Part shown: positions 42,601 to 52,786 of the stretch, piece by piece
Numbering within the stretch: position 1 is the first letter of the stretch
Layout: every line of letters starts with the position of its first letter
Assembly (NCBI GenBank): GCA_015179125.1
Contig: WHVA01000055.1
Coordinates: 248,001 to 312,000 of the forward strand
Origin: Gautieria morchelliformis
Taxonomy: Eukaryota > Basidiomycota > Agaricomycetes > Gomphales > Gomphaceae
Direction of reading: 5' to 3'
DNA: 64,000 nucleotides
Program-made: the position numbers and the translations under genes
The notes under the pieces: generated by a model
What the model saw: only the letters and a program-made list of their open reading frames with translations
Databases searched by the model: none
Told to the model about the DNA's origin: nothing

Positions 42601-43600
42601 CTGTGAGCTCTTTGCACCACCATCTGCGGGAGTGTGGTGTTGGCTTCGATAGTGGGACCACGGTGTCGATAGTGTCCTGGATGGCAGCCGTCAGCGCGTT
42701 GACCATGTCATTGTACTCACCTATGTCTTCCAACTCCTTCGCCTCTGGCACTTCCACCAGTTGCTCTGCTAGCTGCTCTCTGAACTCGCCCCAGTCCACC
42801 ATCCTGAAGTTGCGATATGGTTCCGGGTTCTGGATTTCCACTCCAACGTCGATAGTCGTGAGGATGGGAACGTGGTCGGTGCCTGGTCCCCTTCTGTCGG
42901 GGGAGGTGTCGCAGCCGATGATGGTGTCGATGATGTTGTCTGTGCAGAAGACATTGTCGACCCTCGTCCAGTTCTTGGTTGACATTGATTGCAGGGTGGG
43001 GAGCTGCTTAGGAAGTGCCATTACCATATTGTAGTCAGCCAGCATAGAGATCAGCTCTTCCGCCGCCTTGGTCGCGTCGGCCGTGAATAAATGGTGGTTT
43101 CTCTCTTTGTCCCACATGGGATGGTGTCTGTTGAAGTCGCCACACCAGACCATGGAGTCCGTTTCGCGGTGAATTAGGTTTCGTCTCCCAGCTCTGACAA
43201 AGTCGTCTAAGGTCTGTAGCGTCGCTGAGTGTTCGCAGTCGTTGTATATATTGAAGATTGTTATCTTTCCCTGACGGTGTCGAATCTGTATTGCTGTGAT
43301 GTTGTTTGTCCCTTCGCCTGAAACCTGTGACCATGCATTAGTATCCATTAGGACATTTACCAGTATGATAGAGCGTTTTGTGGCTCCGTTGCTTAGGTGA
43401 GATGTAGGGTAAAGCACGCGCCAGTTGTGGTTCGCCTTGGTGTTGCCTAGCGTGTCGATGTACGGCTCCTGTAGCAGAATGATGTCCCATTCCTTGTGCG
43501 CATCCGAATTGATGAGATCGTACTGAGCCTTGTCAGATTTGTTCAGGTTCTGTTGGTATATTCTCAGCCTCGCCGGTGTTGGTTCCATTGTGTATGACAT
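39647..43600 (-). CDS. LINE 1 ORF2, endonuclease, reverse transcriptase and RNase H
   Basis: Start chosen at 43600 (MSYTMEPTP), whose ATG overlaps the ORF1 stop in TGATG. It is about 1,317 codons long. Domains: APE-type endonuclease (LRIYQQNLNKS, IILLQEPYID, MVWCGDFNRHHPMW, GTDHVPI) residues 1-230; RT (KSYRPIALYNTIGKLL, HFGGRPGRTTTDSL, YVDDANLYAEG) about 490-760; RNase H (MIYTDGSGTEGGAGAAAVLY, TYEAEAIGVLLGLELL, WISGHDGVGGNEEADAEAK) about 960-1110; terminal CPACTRADESVHHFLFEC knuckle about 1260. It nicks the target and copies the RNA in place. No internal stop was seen. Confidence 0.93.
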   Translation of the reverse strand: MSYTMEPTPARLRIYQQNLNKSDKAQYDLINSDAHKEWDIILLQEPYIDTLGNTKANHNWRVLYPTSHLSNGATKRSIILVNVLMDTNAWSQVSGEGTNNITAIQIRHRQGKITIFNIYNDCEHSATLQTLDDFVRAGRRNLIHRETDSMVWCGDFNRHHPMWDKERNHHLFTADATKAAEELISMLADYNMVMALPKQLPTLQSMSTKNWTRVDNVFCTDNIIDTIIGCDTSPDRRGPGTDHVPILTTIDVGVEIQNPEPYRNFRMVDWGEFREQLAEQLVEVPEAKELEDIGEYNDMVNALTAAIQDTIDTVVPLSKPTPHSRRWWCKELTDLKKAKNRLKHLSYIHRAIADHPTHEEHREITDRYSKAISKAKSQHWAEYLEDLNDGLLWMANRYISHPTTDGGRLRIPTLHIPGTDGTGRTAETNEDKSAALAAAFFPPKPAESQIPANYKYPKHIKHGFQIHEAQLRRQLDKLKPHKAPGDAGIPNVVLKESVDLLAEYLLCIFRATFALNTYSDNWRTWITIVLRKPGKANYEAPKSYRPIALYNTIGKLLTAIVAEDITYLTEKHQLIPATHFGGRPGRTTTDSLHLMVNKIKGAWRRKKVAAMLFLHIEGAFPNAVTDRLLHNMRKRKVPEPYVLFDERMLADRRTRLKFDDYLSDWVNIDNGIGQGDPLSMILYLYYNADLVEVASGKGRAATAYVDDANLYAEGDTYEEAYEGIRDMLLKEGGAGEWTCTHQSRFEKNKFAVIGFSRHRVPDPTRPRKTIREPRPGFVYEDMVIQPSTSHKFLGILLDEELRWSEHAEKVTAKAVKWTLLACRLTKPSTGVRATYMRQLYCAVAIPKFTYAADVWYTPIQRVEGKKRSTGSVKIVRKLTSIQHIATIAITGAMRTTASDVLEAHANIMPIELLLLNVCYKAVSRMATLPRAHPLHQPLRTCARRLVKRHPSPLHTLTHIFDITPDTYEEILPFAQVPDAPWQYTTEIAATRLESKEGKATSTADVMIYTDGSGTEGGAGAAAVLYREGRRKAILGYHLGPLTEHTTYEAEAIGVLLGLELLRREKEVRKATILLDNQGVIQAIEKIRPRPGQHILSQIHDTATRMATPTRRCKIDLAVAWISGHDGVGGNEEADAEAKKAALDATHQLSDLPPLLEAEPLLRSMAAARQAFRMGMKQNWRLRWQRSPRYARLSKIDGKMPSSNYIADTARLTRAQCSLITQLRTSHAPLNKHLHRIKRLPTPICPACTRADESVHHFLFECRTYEYARHKLRRKLGRKATSISELLGKPAGMLELLNYVAATGRLKATFSDVSPPLI

Positions 43601-45564
43601 CAGCGAGGGGAAGGGAGAGGCGGCCCACTGTGTCCATCTGTGTCGCCCCACCTGGTGGTGGGGCCCAGGGCGATGCTGTTGGAGGATGTTGTTGGGCTCT
43701 CATGCGGTCGTGCTTGCTGCAATGGACCTGCATTTGGATGTCCTGCAGTTTTCGGGTCTGGGGTTCGCCTTCCATATGGTAGCATGGTCTGTCTGAGCCC
43801 TCCTGCGCGTCGCGTGACTGTCTCCCAGCCTCCGCTGTGTTGCGTCATGGGCTGTTGCTCGGTCTGTAGGGGCAGTAGGGCCTGCGCCTTAGAGGGTTGT
43901 GAGACGCAGGTCCATACTTCTTCAGTCGGGAAGTATGGCAGTTGGTTTTCGAGCAGTCTGGCATCGAGCTCTGCGCATTTGCGTAGGAAGATGGGGCAGG
44001 TTCTGGCCCAGCTGGCGTGCTCGTCCGACCTGCACGAGACACATTGACGTTCGGTCTGGTCGCACGTGGCCGTTTTGTGTCGCCCACCGCAGGTCCCGCA
44101 AGTGTCGTATTCCTGTGGGCATCTGTACGACAGGTGGTTCCACCCCTGGCATTTGAGGCATCGGGTTGGTTCCTTCCTGCATTTCTCTGCGTATACTCTT
44201 TTCTGACATATTATTATTCCGTCGGTGAGCGCTTTGTTGGCTGTCTCCGGTGCAGTGAATGTGATGATGACGTGTCCGCAGGTTTGGCTGGCTGCTCGCC
44301 GATGCTTAGGTTTGATCCATCTTGCTTTGTCGATTGCGCCCCTCGGGAGCCTGTTAACCACCTCTATGCCCCGTAGGTCGCCCTCCCTTTCCGGTTCGAA
44401 GTGTAGGGGCACGAATTGGATTACGAGCGGGTATGACCTCGCCTTCATCCTGGCGTCAGGTGATAGGGCTTCCGTGAATTGGGTCCTGCGTTCCGCCTCG
44501 TTGAGCCATCTCGCCGCTTCCTCCATGTTGAGCTCGAACAGCACTCCACCGTTGACGAGTCGCTTCGCGCTGACCACAATTCTCTCGCCCTCTGCGTCTA
44601 GGTCGCTGATAGCCTCGTTTGCTTTGAGCGCCAGCCCGGTATCGTCCAGGTCAGTCAGGACCCGTTCTCCTGCGTTCGCGGCATCCACTAGTACCTGTCG
44701 CTGCTTTATGCCTTCTCGGGCACGGACTCTGGCATCGAGCGTGGTGGCACCAGGCGATATGTGCTGGGTCGCCGTTGCTGCTTTCATTGCGGCGTCCCTG
44801 TATGTTGTCGAGGTCTCGTTGAGCTGCGTTGCCGAGGAGGCGACGGTGTTCGACACCGATTGTATTGTTTGTATTGCCGCTGCCGCGTCCTCGGCAACTT
44901 GGTGGGATAGTCTGGCCGCGGTCTCTGCTGCAGCCGTGGCCTTGTCTATCAGTGTCGTCGCTTCTAGGACCTTGGCTGATAGGGTGTTTCCTTCCGCTGC
45001 GAGGCCCTCCCTGACCTGGCTCACTATTCTCGCGCATCTGGCGTCATCCTCGACCTCTTCTAGAACAAACGCAATAGACCTCAACGCGTTTATCACCTGG
45101 CGCGGTACCCCTTTGTATTGCGTTACCTGTAATATGGCGGTGGACAGCACATCGACCGTCCAGGGCGCGCCCGGTACCGTTAGCAAGGTGCGTTCCAAAT
45201 AGAGCTTACCTGCATCTACATCTGATATCTCCTGTCCCTGCAAGCTTCTTATCTCCTCTCCTGTGAGCATCTCCTGGTCTGTGGCTGTTCCTCTGGTGGC
45301 TGGCCTGGTCGCTGGCGCCTTTTTCTCAGCTGTGTTCTCGCTTCTTTTCAGTGGTTCCGTCTGCTTCTCTCGTGTAGGGCCCGTTGCTGCCCTAGGCTGG
45401 ATTCTTCCCTGAGCGTCGAGCTTGGCCTGTGCCATGGACGGTGTCGTGACTGGGCGCTGCGTAGGCGTGTTCCTGCCCTTTGCCCCGCTAGCCGACGTGT
45501 CGTTCGACATGAGGCCGGATTCCGTGGCAGGCGTGTGCAGGGCGCTCAGAGTGTGTATGTACAT
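43600..45564 (-). CDS. LINE 1 ORF1, RNA-binding protein with zinc knuckles
   Basis: The open frame is 654 codons and starts at 45564; an alternative start at MSNDTSASG lies 18 codons in. The N-terminal third is low in hydrophobics; the middle (about 200-300) is Ala-rich and probably helical or coiled. Near 460-530 are cysteine/histidine clusters CLKCQGWNHLSYRC, CGTCGGRHKTATC and CVSCRSDEHASWARTC, the three-knuckle arrangement of ORF1 proteins in I/Tad1-type LINEs. It packages the element RNA. The stop TGA overlaps the ORF2 start. Confidence 0.9.
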   Translation of the reverse strand: MYIHTLSALHTPATESGLMSNDTSASGAKGRNTPTQRPVTTPSMAQAKLDAQGRIQPRAATGPTREKQTEPLKRSENTAEKKAPATRPATRGTATDQEMLTGEEIRSLQGQEISDVDAGKLYLERTLLTVPGAPWTVDVLSTAILQVTQYKGVPRQVINALRSIAFVLEEVEDDARCARIVSQVREGLAAEGNTLSAKVLEATTLIDKATAAAETAARLSHQVAEDAAAAIQTIQSVSNTVASSATQLNETSTTYRDAAMKAATATQHISPGATTLDARVRAREGIKQRQVLVDAANAGERVLTDLDDTGLALKANEAISDLDAEGERIVVSAKRLVNGGVLFELNMEEAARWLNEAERRTQFTEALSPDARMKARSYPLVIQFVPLHFEPEREGDLRGIEVVNRLPRGAIDKARWIKPKHRRAASQTCGHVIITFTAPETANKALTDGIIICQKRVYAEKCRKEPTRCLKCQGWNHLSYRCPQEYDTCGTCGGRHKTATCDQTERQCVSCRSDEHASWARTCPIFLRKCAELDARLLENQLPYFPTEEVWTCVSQPSKAQALLPLQTEQQPMTQHSGGWETVTRRAGGLRQTMLPYGRRTPDPKTAGHPNAGPLQQARPHESPTTSSNSIALGPTTRWGDTDGHSGPPLPSPR

Positions 45565-46770
45565 AGATAGATAAAGTAGTAGCAGTAGTATGAGTATGGA
45601 GGTGGTGAGAGGAAGAGTAAAATAAGGAAAGAACTAAAAATGTGCCCAGGCGATGGTGGTGGTCAGAGTGCAAAAGGAGTCCTCTCTCCACCTCTTTGTC
45701 AACGAGAGACAGGATGACTGGGATGAGATACTTCCACTGGTGGAATTCCAATACAACAACCATGTACATTCCGCCATGCAGCAGACTCCCTTCATGCTCG
45801 ACTCTGGAAAACACCCACGGATGGACTTCAAGCCACACCAGGCAGAGTCCCAACTCGAGACAGTCAATGAGTTCCGAGACCCCATGGACTCCACCCTTTC
45901 GGAAGCCAAGTCTGCCCTTGTGAAGGCCAAGGACAACATGGCAAGGTACTACAACCAATGCCGAGTTCCTGCCCCAGAGTACCCAGTTGGAGACCAGGTA
46001 TATTTAGACGCAAGTGACATCCGTACCACACGCCCTTCACAGAAGCTTGCCAACCACTACCTTGGGCCCTTCACAGTGATGCAGAGGGTTGGATGGAACC
46101 TGTAACGCCTCCAACTTCCGATGTGCATCTCCTGCCTCCACCCCGTCTTCAACGTAGTGAAGTTACTCCCGGCGCTTGAGGACCCAATTCCAGGTCGGAA
46201 GGCTCATCCACCACCTCCACCGGAAATTGTAGATGGGGAAGAGCATTATGTGGTGGAACGGATCCTGGACAGCCAGTTCATGCAGGGACAACTCCAATTC
46301 CTCATGAAATGGGAAGGATATGGGTACAAGGAGAATTCGTGGGTTCCGGAGCAAGATGTCTCTGCTCCGGACAAACTCCAAGACTTCTACAGGACACACC
46401 CTGGTGCCCCTCGTTGAATCCGTTTGCTAGCCTTTCAATCCCTCGTGTCCCGTGCTTTGAGGACGTAGCACACTAGAGGGGGGGTGATGTCAGGGGACAC
46501 CCTGTTTTCCAGTTCCAACACCACACCAAGTTCCAACTACATTTCCGACTCTGCTTCCGGTTCCATCTCCGACTCCACTTTCGGAAATGATTCCGCTTTG
46601 GGAGAACTTCCACAAGTTCTGTTCGCTTTGCCAATTCCACTCCACTTTCCGACTTCTGCTCTTGGAACATTGTCAGAAGTCAAGCAACTCGTGTAGTAGG
46701 TGGCATCAAGGGTCAACCAAGGGTCAGGGAGATCAGGGGGATGCAGGGTTGATGGCGAGTGCCAAGTGTT

Positions 46771-49320
46771 TTTTTTTTTTAAAAATCCATTTGTATCTAT
46801 TGGGGCGTAGCCCTATGTAAGATAATACACGGCCATCATATCTACTGCCTCTGTACAAGGTGTGGGGGTGCAAGTCATGGACCGGTGGTACGGTGGGGCG
46901 AGTCTCGCGTGGAGAGCTTATGCGTGGAAGTGGTAGGTAGGGGTCTGGCTAAGCTAGCTGTCTCCCGTCCGGTTTTCCCTCCCGACAGCCGCTTTGAAGC
47001 GGCCTGTGGCATCAACATACTTTAGCAAGTGCTTTGTGGTGTTCGGGTCAGACAGCAGGGCAGGGAGGGAGTGCGCGTCCCGAGGGAGGGCACTGCGGAG
47101 GGCGCGGCGGTGGGGCTCATGTGTGGGGCATCTCATGAGGAAGTGGAATACTGTCTCTGCGCCCCTCAGACATGCCGGGCATGTGGGGGTCTCCCATTTT
47201 CCAATCTTGTGCAAGTGCGCATTCAGGGGTGTGTGGCCGGTGCATAACTGCACCATGATACTCACGTGGCGTCTGCTGAGGGGGTTCACCAGTCTGCGGA
47301 ACTTAGGTGAGGGGACAGTGGGGTCGATCAGGCTGAGCTTCGCGTATCTCGGCGAGCTCTGGAACCTCTCCATGTTCTGCGCCCTGGCCTTAGCCTTGTG
47401 TGTTTTCCTCAGGGCTGCGGTGCTGGTCGGTAGGGGGCGGCACAGGATTGTGGGTAGGTCTCCGGGCGCACTGGCCTCCCCCTGGGCTGCCTTTTTGGCC
47501 TCTACATCAGCAACCTCGTTCCCAGGGATCTGGGAGTGCCCCGGGACCCACCGGACTTGCAGTTCTGTTCCCGGGTGTCGGTGGGACAGCACACTTGCCT
47601 CGTCGTGCACCACGTCCACCAGGTAGTGGCTTGGGGCGGGCCTGGAGAGGTCGGTGGCCTTGATCGCAGCCTCAAGCCCTATCGTCATGCCTCTGGGTGC
47701 CCGTTCCCCTCTCAGTAGCTCCATCCCTAGAAGCATCCCGACCAGCTCAGCCTCGTAGACCGTGTGTTCCTCCACCTTTCCTAGGTAATGCCTCAGGGTT
47801 CCTGCCCGCCTTCCCCTCCTGTACAGCACCGCTGCCACCCCCACTCCCCCGTCAATTTCTGACCCGTCCGAGTAGATATGTAGTTCTGCCGCGTTCTCCC
47901 TGTCCTCTCGTGCTGCCCCCTCCTTGTCCTCCGCCACCCTTGTGCAGAACTTCTTTGTCCAGCCCGGCTCCTTCCGCACTGCACTGATGGTCTCAACATC
48001 TCTGGGGTTGATGCCGGATGCTGCCATTAGCTCATGTAGGGGGGAGCAGTGGGTCCGGACCCCTCTCGCGGCTCTCCTGGTTGGGCCATGGAGTGGGCGT
48101 GTCTCAGAGAGCGCCGCAAGCCTGACCGCTGCATTGTGGCATATAGTGTTGAGGAGGAGGGGGAGCGGTATCATGTCGGCATGTGCGTCAAGCATATCCG
48201 TGGCCGTGGTCCGCATGGCGCCAGTTGTCTGCAGTGCCGCCAACCTCTGGACCCTGGCAAGCTTGCTCATGAACCCGATAGAGCCTCTGTGCTTCTTTCC
48301 CCTTGGTGCCCTGTACATAGGTGTGCACCATATGTCGGCAGCGTATAACATTCGAGGGACCGCTATGCCATAGTAAAGCCGTCTGACGTGCCGGGGAGGC
48401 AGGCCTGAGCTGGGCTTGGAGAGCCACCTGAAGTGCATCACCCAGTCTGTCCCTTTTCCCAGGGCGCATGCAGCTTGTTCTTTGAAATGCAGCTCCTGGT
48501 CCAGGAAGACCCCCAGGTATTTGGTCGCTTTTGATGGGGAGATGAGATGGTCGCCGATCTTCAGGGAGCGCCTCGGCACAGGGATGGTCTTCCCACGTTT
48601 GAAGGGGCGCTTCTTCCTCCTTCTAGTGAAGTCTACCACTTTCATCTTGTCGTACTCAAAGAAGGAGTTGTGGGAGATTGACCATTCCGTGGCACCCCCC
48701 TCCCTGTCCATCATGTCCCGTATCTTGGCGTGTGTGTCTGAAAAGGTCTTACCCGTCGCCAGCAAGGTGACATCGTCTATGTAGCCGGGGGCCAGCTCCC
48801 CTTTCCGCTTGTTGGCAACCGGCACTAGCCCGGCGTTGTAGAAGAGGTAGCAGACGAGGGACACAGGGCACCCCTGGTCGCAGCCATCATCGATGCGGAG
48901 TGGGCCTGAGGTGAAGTCGTCGAAGTTGATGGTAGCGCTCCTGCCCGTCATTTTGCGCCTCAGCCAGTCCATGTACTGCTTGGGGATCCCGCTGCATCTC
49001 ATGTCGTGGAGCAGCCTGGCTGTGGACACGCTCGGGAAGGCCCCTTTGATGTCCAGGAGGAGGATGGTGGCCACGTGGCCGCGGCGCCATGCTCTCTTGA
49101 CAAAGTCGACCAGTAGGTGCAGAGTGTCTGTGGTTGAGCAGCCTGGGCCGCCGCCAAAGTGCGTGTCTGGGAGGAGGCCAAGGCGCTCTGAGTGAAACAT
49201 GAGGGTCGATGCGATGCAGGAGGAGAGGATCTTTGCAATGGTCTCCATGAGGGCGATGGGCCGGTATGCCTTCGCCACTGTATAGCCAGGCTTGCCTGGT
49301 TTTCTCAGTGCTAGGAGTGT
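46771..49320 (-). mobile_element. LINE 2, 5'-truncated, inside the H LTR
   Basis: The poly(A) side is the T run at 46770-46780 and the truncated 5' end is at 49320. The target duplication caagtgtt lies at 46763-46770 and 49321-49328. Only about 2.55 kb remains (RT, RNase H, 3' UTR); 5' truncation is the usual result of incomplete target-primed reverse transcription. The proteins of LINE 1 and LINE 2 are clearly related but diverged, so they are different families of the same clade. Confidence 0.92.
46954..49320 (-). pseudogene. LINE 2 ORF2 remnant: reverse transcriptase and RNase H
   Basis: The open frame of about 788 codons begins inside RT (LRKPGKPGYTVAKAYRPIAL). It continues through HFGGGPGCSTTDTLHLL, the catalytic box GYIDDVTLLATG, RNase H (AAELHIYSDGSEIDGGVGVA, TVYEAELVGMLLGMELL, VRWVPGHSQIPGNEVAD) and the terminal knuckle CPACLRGAETVFHFLMRC. 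Endonuclease and ORF1 are missing because of the truncation. The frame is uninterrupted, so the insertion is fairly young. A few residues before 49320 would be read from the flanking LTR. Confidence 0.9.
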
Positions 49321-49459
49321 CAAGTGTTGTCCCTGCCTGTGGAGTGTAGTATAATATGGGCTTGCTGGCATTGGAGGTCCTTAGACTTTTCTCTTCAGAT
49401 TTCCCCTTGTCAGTTGTGTGGTAGTGTGACCTCCACAGCCAGCTAGGGTTGCCCCTACA

Positions 49460-50389
49460 CTACTCATATCTGTTACAAATATCTGTCCAAGTATCTATTA
49501 CTCTATCTTGTAGTCTAATATTCTTTCATATGTATATATATCTCCAAGATGTTTGAAATATACAAAATCTTCTATTAACATTTATTATTCTCCTTATAAA
49601 TACTACTATATATTCCTATATGTTGTTATTGATACTCTTGTAATATATATTATATACTCATATATGCTGTATCACATGACCTTTTTGATTAACCTCCATA
49701 TGACATGGCCTGATAGACCAAAGTGTTAACTCTGAAACCAAAGGCTTGAAGGGTCCCAAAACAGGTCTACTATGGCTTCTCAACAGTGAAAAGTTGTTGA
49801 CCCAGTGATCTTTTTCAAGATACTCCAGGGTCCACAATTCAGCTGTTTGCGGGGCAAACAGCTGCTGGAAGTTCAAAAATGTGTAAGTGTGTGTGATCTT
49901 AGGACCTTATGTTGTTTCACAAGGGCAATGGAACTTGACCAATCTGTGGTATTCCGGTGTGATGCAGTGAGTGTACAAGGTTGAGGTAAGATAGGGAACT
50001 ACCAGGCAGTTCCCATGTAGTGGGTCCTGGCAGACTGTAAGAAAGGTGTAAAAAATTATAGGACAACTGTTTTCTTACAGTTTTATCACACTATTTTGTG
50101 ATTGGTAGACTAGTTAGCACCAGTGGTTTTGCACACTTTTCTTTTTACAATTTTATCACACTTTTTTGGGATTCAGCAACTTTTAAAAAACACTAAAAAT
50201 TTTTGGGATATCTTTACAATTTTTTGAACAGTTTTTCAAACCCGGAAATTTTTCTATGCCTCCCTCCAGTGATGCTAGCTTACTCCTTGAGAGTTGAAAC
50301 CAATCATATGGGCTTCAGTCTCCAGGAGAAGGTATGCAATGTGAGTTCCATGAGGGTGTTGCTTGGAATGAATGTAAAACATCAGATCT
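49460..50389. other. AT-rich intergenic DNA
   Basis: No gene was recognised. It is strongly AT-rich and CpG-poor with runs such as ttttttacaattt and repeated cttacagttttatcacac-like words near 50080 and 50150. It is probably decayed repeat sequence. Confidence 0.5.
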
Positions 50390-50600
50390 TCACTGACTGT
50401 GACAATCGAGCTGGCACTCGTCATCGTCCATGTGATAGTCTTTATGCGTGATAAGGTGTCGGCGCATCGTTGAACGCAGGTTGAAAGCTTTGCCACAGTT
50501 GGGCACAGGACAGGGGTATGCTTGTGAAGAATCGATATTAAATCAGTTAGGAACAAGGCCGAGACGTACGTTTCTGATCAGTGTGGATGTTCATTTGTGC
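50390..50600 (-). pseudogene. C2H2 zinc-finger protein, last two exons
   Basis: Two exons on the minus strand can be spliced cleanly. Exon 50570-50600 reads QMNIHTDQK. A 49-nt intron (gtacgt ... acaag) follows, then exon 50390-50520 reads PYPCPVPNCGKAFNLRSTMR then RHLITHKDYHMDDDEC and stops at 50390-50392. The finger is C-x4-C-x12-H-x3-H and is preceded by the classic HTDQKP linker, so an upstream finger is expected. No matching exon for it was seen; instead the kinesin tail lies upstream. This is likely the C-terminal scrap of a transcription-factor gene, or the 3' end of a rearranged locus. Confidence 0.65.
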
Positions 50601-52773
50601 CTACACCGAAACGGCCAGGCATGTAAGTGCGAAATACGATCTATGTGTGCGCGTGAGGGGCTCACGTTGACGGCATTCTGTACAGAAAGTGTCAGCAGAG
50701 GGATTAGATTGAAAACCAATGTGGCTAGGAACGATTCGAACCTGTCTCTCAAACCATTTTTCCCATCCTGGCCATTCAAGATGTGGTTCCGTCTCCCAGT
50801 GACGTTGAGTGACAGCGGAAAGCTCGGCCGCCTTCTCTGTAACCATATCATTGGTGTACCGAAGGGCGACTCGGTTAGGGCTGAGTTCTGCCTCCATCGG
50901 GCCTACAATCTCTTCATACTGGCCTGTGTCAGGGATACTACCCCCACCGGCGCGCTGCGACTCTCCCAATTCTCTCCTCAGTCTTGTGAGCCCCTCAGTC
51001 CGCTGAGTAAAGCGTTGGCGGAGTTCATCGTGTTGTGACTGGAGGTCGACAAACTGCTGCGGCATCAGTCTACTGGCATCATCCATTTCGTGATCCGAAT
51101 TGACAGAGATTAGGCCCCTTCCAATGCTGGTACCATCCTTAATGCCCTTGAGCTTATTCGGCAACTGGGTAACCCTGTTCTGCAGCCACTCGACACCATC
51201 CCAGCCATCTTCCTTTTCATTCACGACGGCTCTGTTACGAATATTCCTCGCGCGAATCGCATATTTGAGAGTGTTTACGGTTTCGCCTACATTCCATTCG
51301 GCAGGGCTGACACAGGCGATCATGAGCGTGTGAGCATTTCCTCCTAGTGAGTCTTGTAGCAATCGAGTCAATTTGGAATCCTGATAAGGAATATGTGAGG
51401 CTGTGTGTGACTCCACGCGAGCTGGATCCCCCAATGCAGAGATTACATTGCCAAGGGCAAGCAGGCCGCTGTCGATGGAAATGCCTTCCTCAATGCGTTC
51501 GCCTACAGCAGCAGTGCGTTTAAGCTGAGTGGGAGTTCAGCAAATAGATATGTAACCACTTATGCAGGCTTACACGTTCCGATCCAGCAAGGTCAACAAA
51601 GTGAAACTTGGAAACCATAGTTACCCATTCGCCAACCTCCTCGTCATGCGCCTTACCTGGAGCGGGACTGATACGATCACCCATAGCACCAGCAGGTCTG
51701 AGACCACTGCTTCTTCGCATAGCAGTATGAAAGCTGGGGGTGAGAGGACGGCCGAATGTGGGAGAACTAACACGTTGAGCTGTGCTTCCGTTATAAACAG
51801 ATCCAGGCCTAGCCAACCGAGATGGGGAACGGCCAGTAGGAGGGAGTGGGGAAGAGCTACGAGGCGGAGGCCCAGAGCCAGTATATTTCTTTTGTGTAAG
51901 CGTAAGCGAGAAGATGGCGTGTGATCGGGACGACTGCGCATTCATTTCCGTCTCATTTGTGTGACGAATGGATGTCCCCTGACGAAGGAGACTGAACAAA
52001 TCGTGGTGAAAATAAGATAAATACTTATTTAACAACCTGAGAACGTACTTCATGACTTCACCAGCATTCCGGACGGTGACTTCACGAAGACCGCCCGAGA
52101 TAATATGACAATCCTTGTCGTCACGGATCTGAACTTCGCGCTTGACACTTTCTTCTCCAAGCAGATCGATGAGACCTTCGTTGTATATTTCAATAAAGGA
52201 GCCTTTGATGGAGCATGACCAGCCCACTCCACGTTTCTCCTTCATCTGCTTGGCCCGTTGGAAAATGTTAGAAACCGACCTTGGTATGATACCCATCCCA
52301 TTATGTGGGTCTGACGGGTCTGCATCAAGGTCGATGCCGGTCATAGAGTAGGTCTTCCCCGAGGATGTTTGGCCATAAGCTAATAATATTGTACAATTGA
52401 ATCCTTGTAGAAAGCGCGAAATAAGAGGTTCCGCCGTGCTCTGAAAAAGAGCATGCTGGGATGTGGTAGGTGGATGAACTTGATCAAAGGTATAAGATTG
52501 TTTCTTTGTAGGACCGGCGGATGAGAGAACTTGTGCTCCTCCATTAGCAGTTGGAGCAATGGGTGCTGATTGTGTTAAGTCAACTTGGACAGATGTTGCA
52601 GAGGCGGCCTGAACCACCGTTGCTGAAACCGAGCCGGGACAGAGACCGTATCCTGACTGGTCGTTGGTCGTATACGAACGGCTACAAATATCTTCAGTAA
52701 AGCCTCTCAACAGCACCAGACTACGCGACTGACTGACTTGGACAGATGTTGTGCCTCCAGTAGAAGGGACCAT
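50601..52773 (-). CDS. kinesin motor protein (kinesin-4-like), C-terminally truncated
   Basis: From the ATG at 52773 the frame shows the kinesin motor domain: [19 protein letters not shown], the P-loop [18 protein letters not shown], neck-proximal [15 protein letters not shown], switch [16 protein letters not shown] and switch [11 protein letters not shown]. After an intron near 51434-51560 it continues [34 protein letters not shown] and [18 protein letters not shown], then a short predicted coiled coil. It would move along microtubules. A Ser/Pro-rich loop before switch II is as in fungal kinesin-4/KIF4-21 types. [14 protein letters not shown] segment near the N-terminus is in another frame, so an extra intron or a frame break is likely. 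Fungal relatives are far longer; here the stalk ends near 50601. It may be a pseudogene or a short isoform. Confidence 0.75.
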
Positions 52774-52786
52774 ACCTCAGAGTAAA

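Larger units (their letters stand above)
39090..45685 (-). mobile_element. LINE 1, full-length non-LTR retrotransposon (Tad1/I-group-like)
   Basis: The element runs on the minus strand with its poly(A) tail at the left (T run 39090-39117). The target duplication ctccacctcttt lies at 39081-39092 and 45686-45697. It contains a short 5' leader (45565-45685), ORF1 with three CCHC-type knuckles, ORF2 with APE endonuclease, RT, RNase H and a terminal CCHC, and a 3' UTR of about 530 bp (39118-39646). ORF1 and ORF2 are both open. It inserted in the integrase region of the dead gypsy H. By sequence alone it looks complete and young. Confidence 0.93.
38160..49459 (+). mobile_element. Ty3/gypsy fossil 'H', G family, split by two LINEs
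   Basis: Remaining parts on the plus strand are the RT connection and RNase H (38160-38620), RNase H to integrase zinc region (38623-39080), integrase end and chromodomain (45698-46420), and the 3' LTR (46488-49459, interrupted). Pieces such as RHHPGRTMGKPDALS-like, HHDTRVAGH, FVNERQDDWDE and HYVVERILDS match G. It has many breaks, no 5' LTR in place and an internal deletion inside integrase that predates the LINE. CpG sites are mostly lost. It is old and dead. Confidence 0.85.
46488..49459 (+). repeat. 3' LTR of gypsy fossil H, interrupted by LINE 2
   Basis: The left part (46488-46770) begins tgtcaggggacaccctg, the right part (49329-49459) ends agggttgcccctaca. Together they make about 414 bp and match the reverse complement of the G LTR. 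A purine tract (cactagagggggggtga) precedes it at 46471-46487. Confidence 0.88.

Noticed and set aside
40302-45202. Plus- and minus-strand frames of 120-325 codons inside LINE 1
   Set aside because: They are out-of-frame readings of the GC-rich LINE ORFs.
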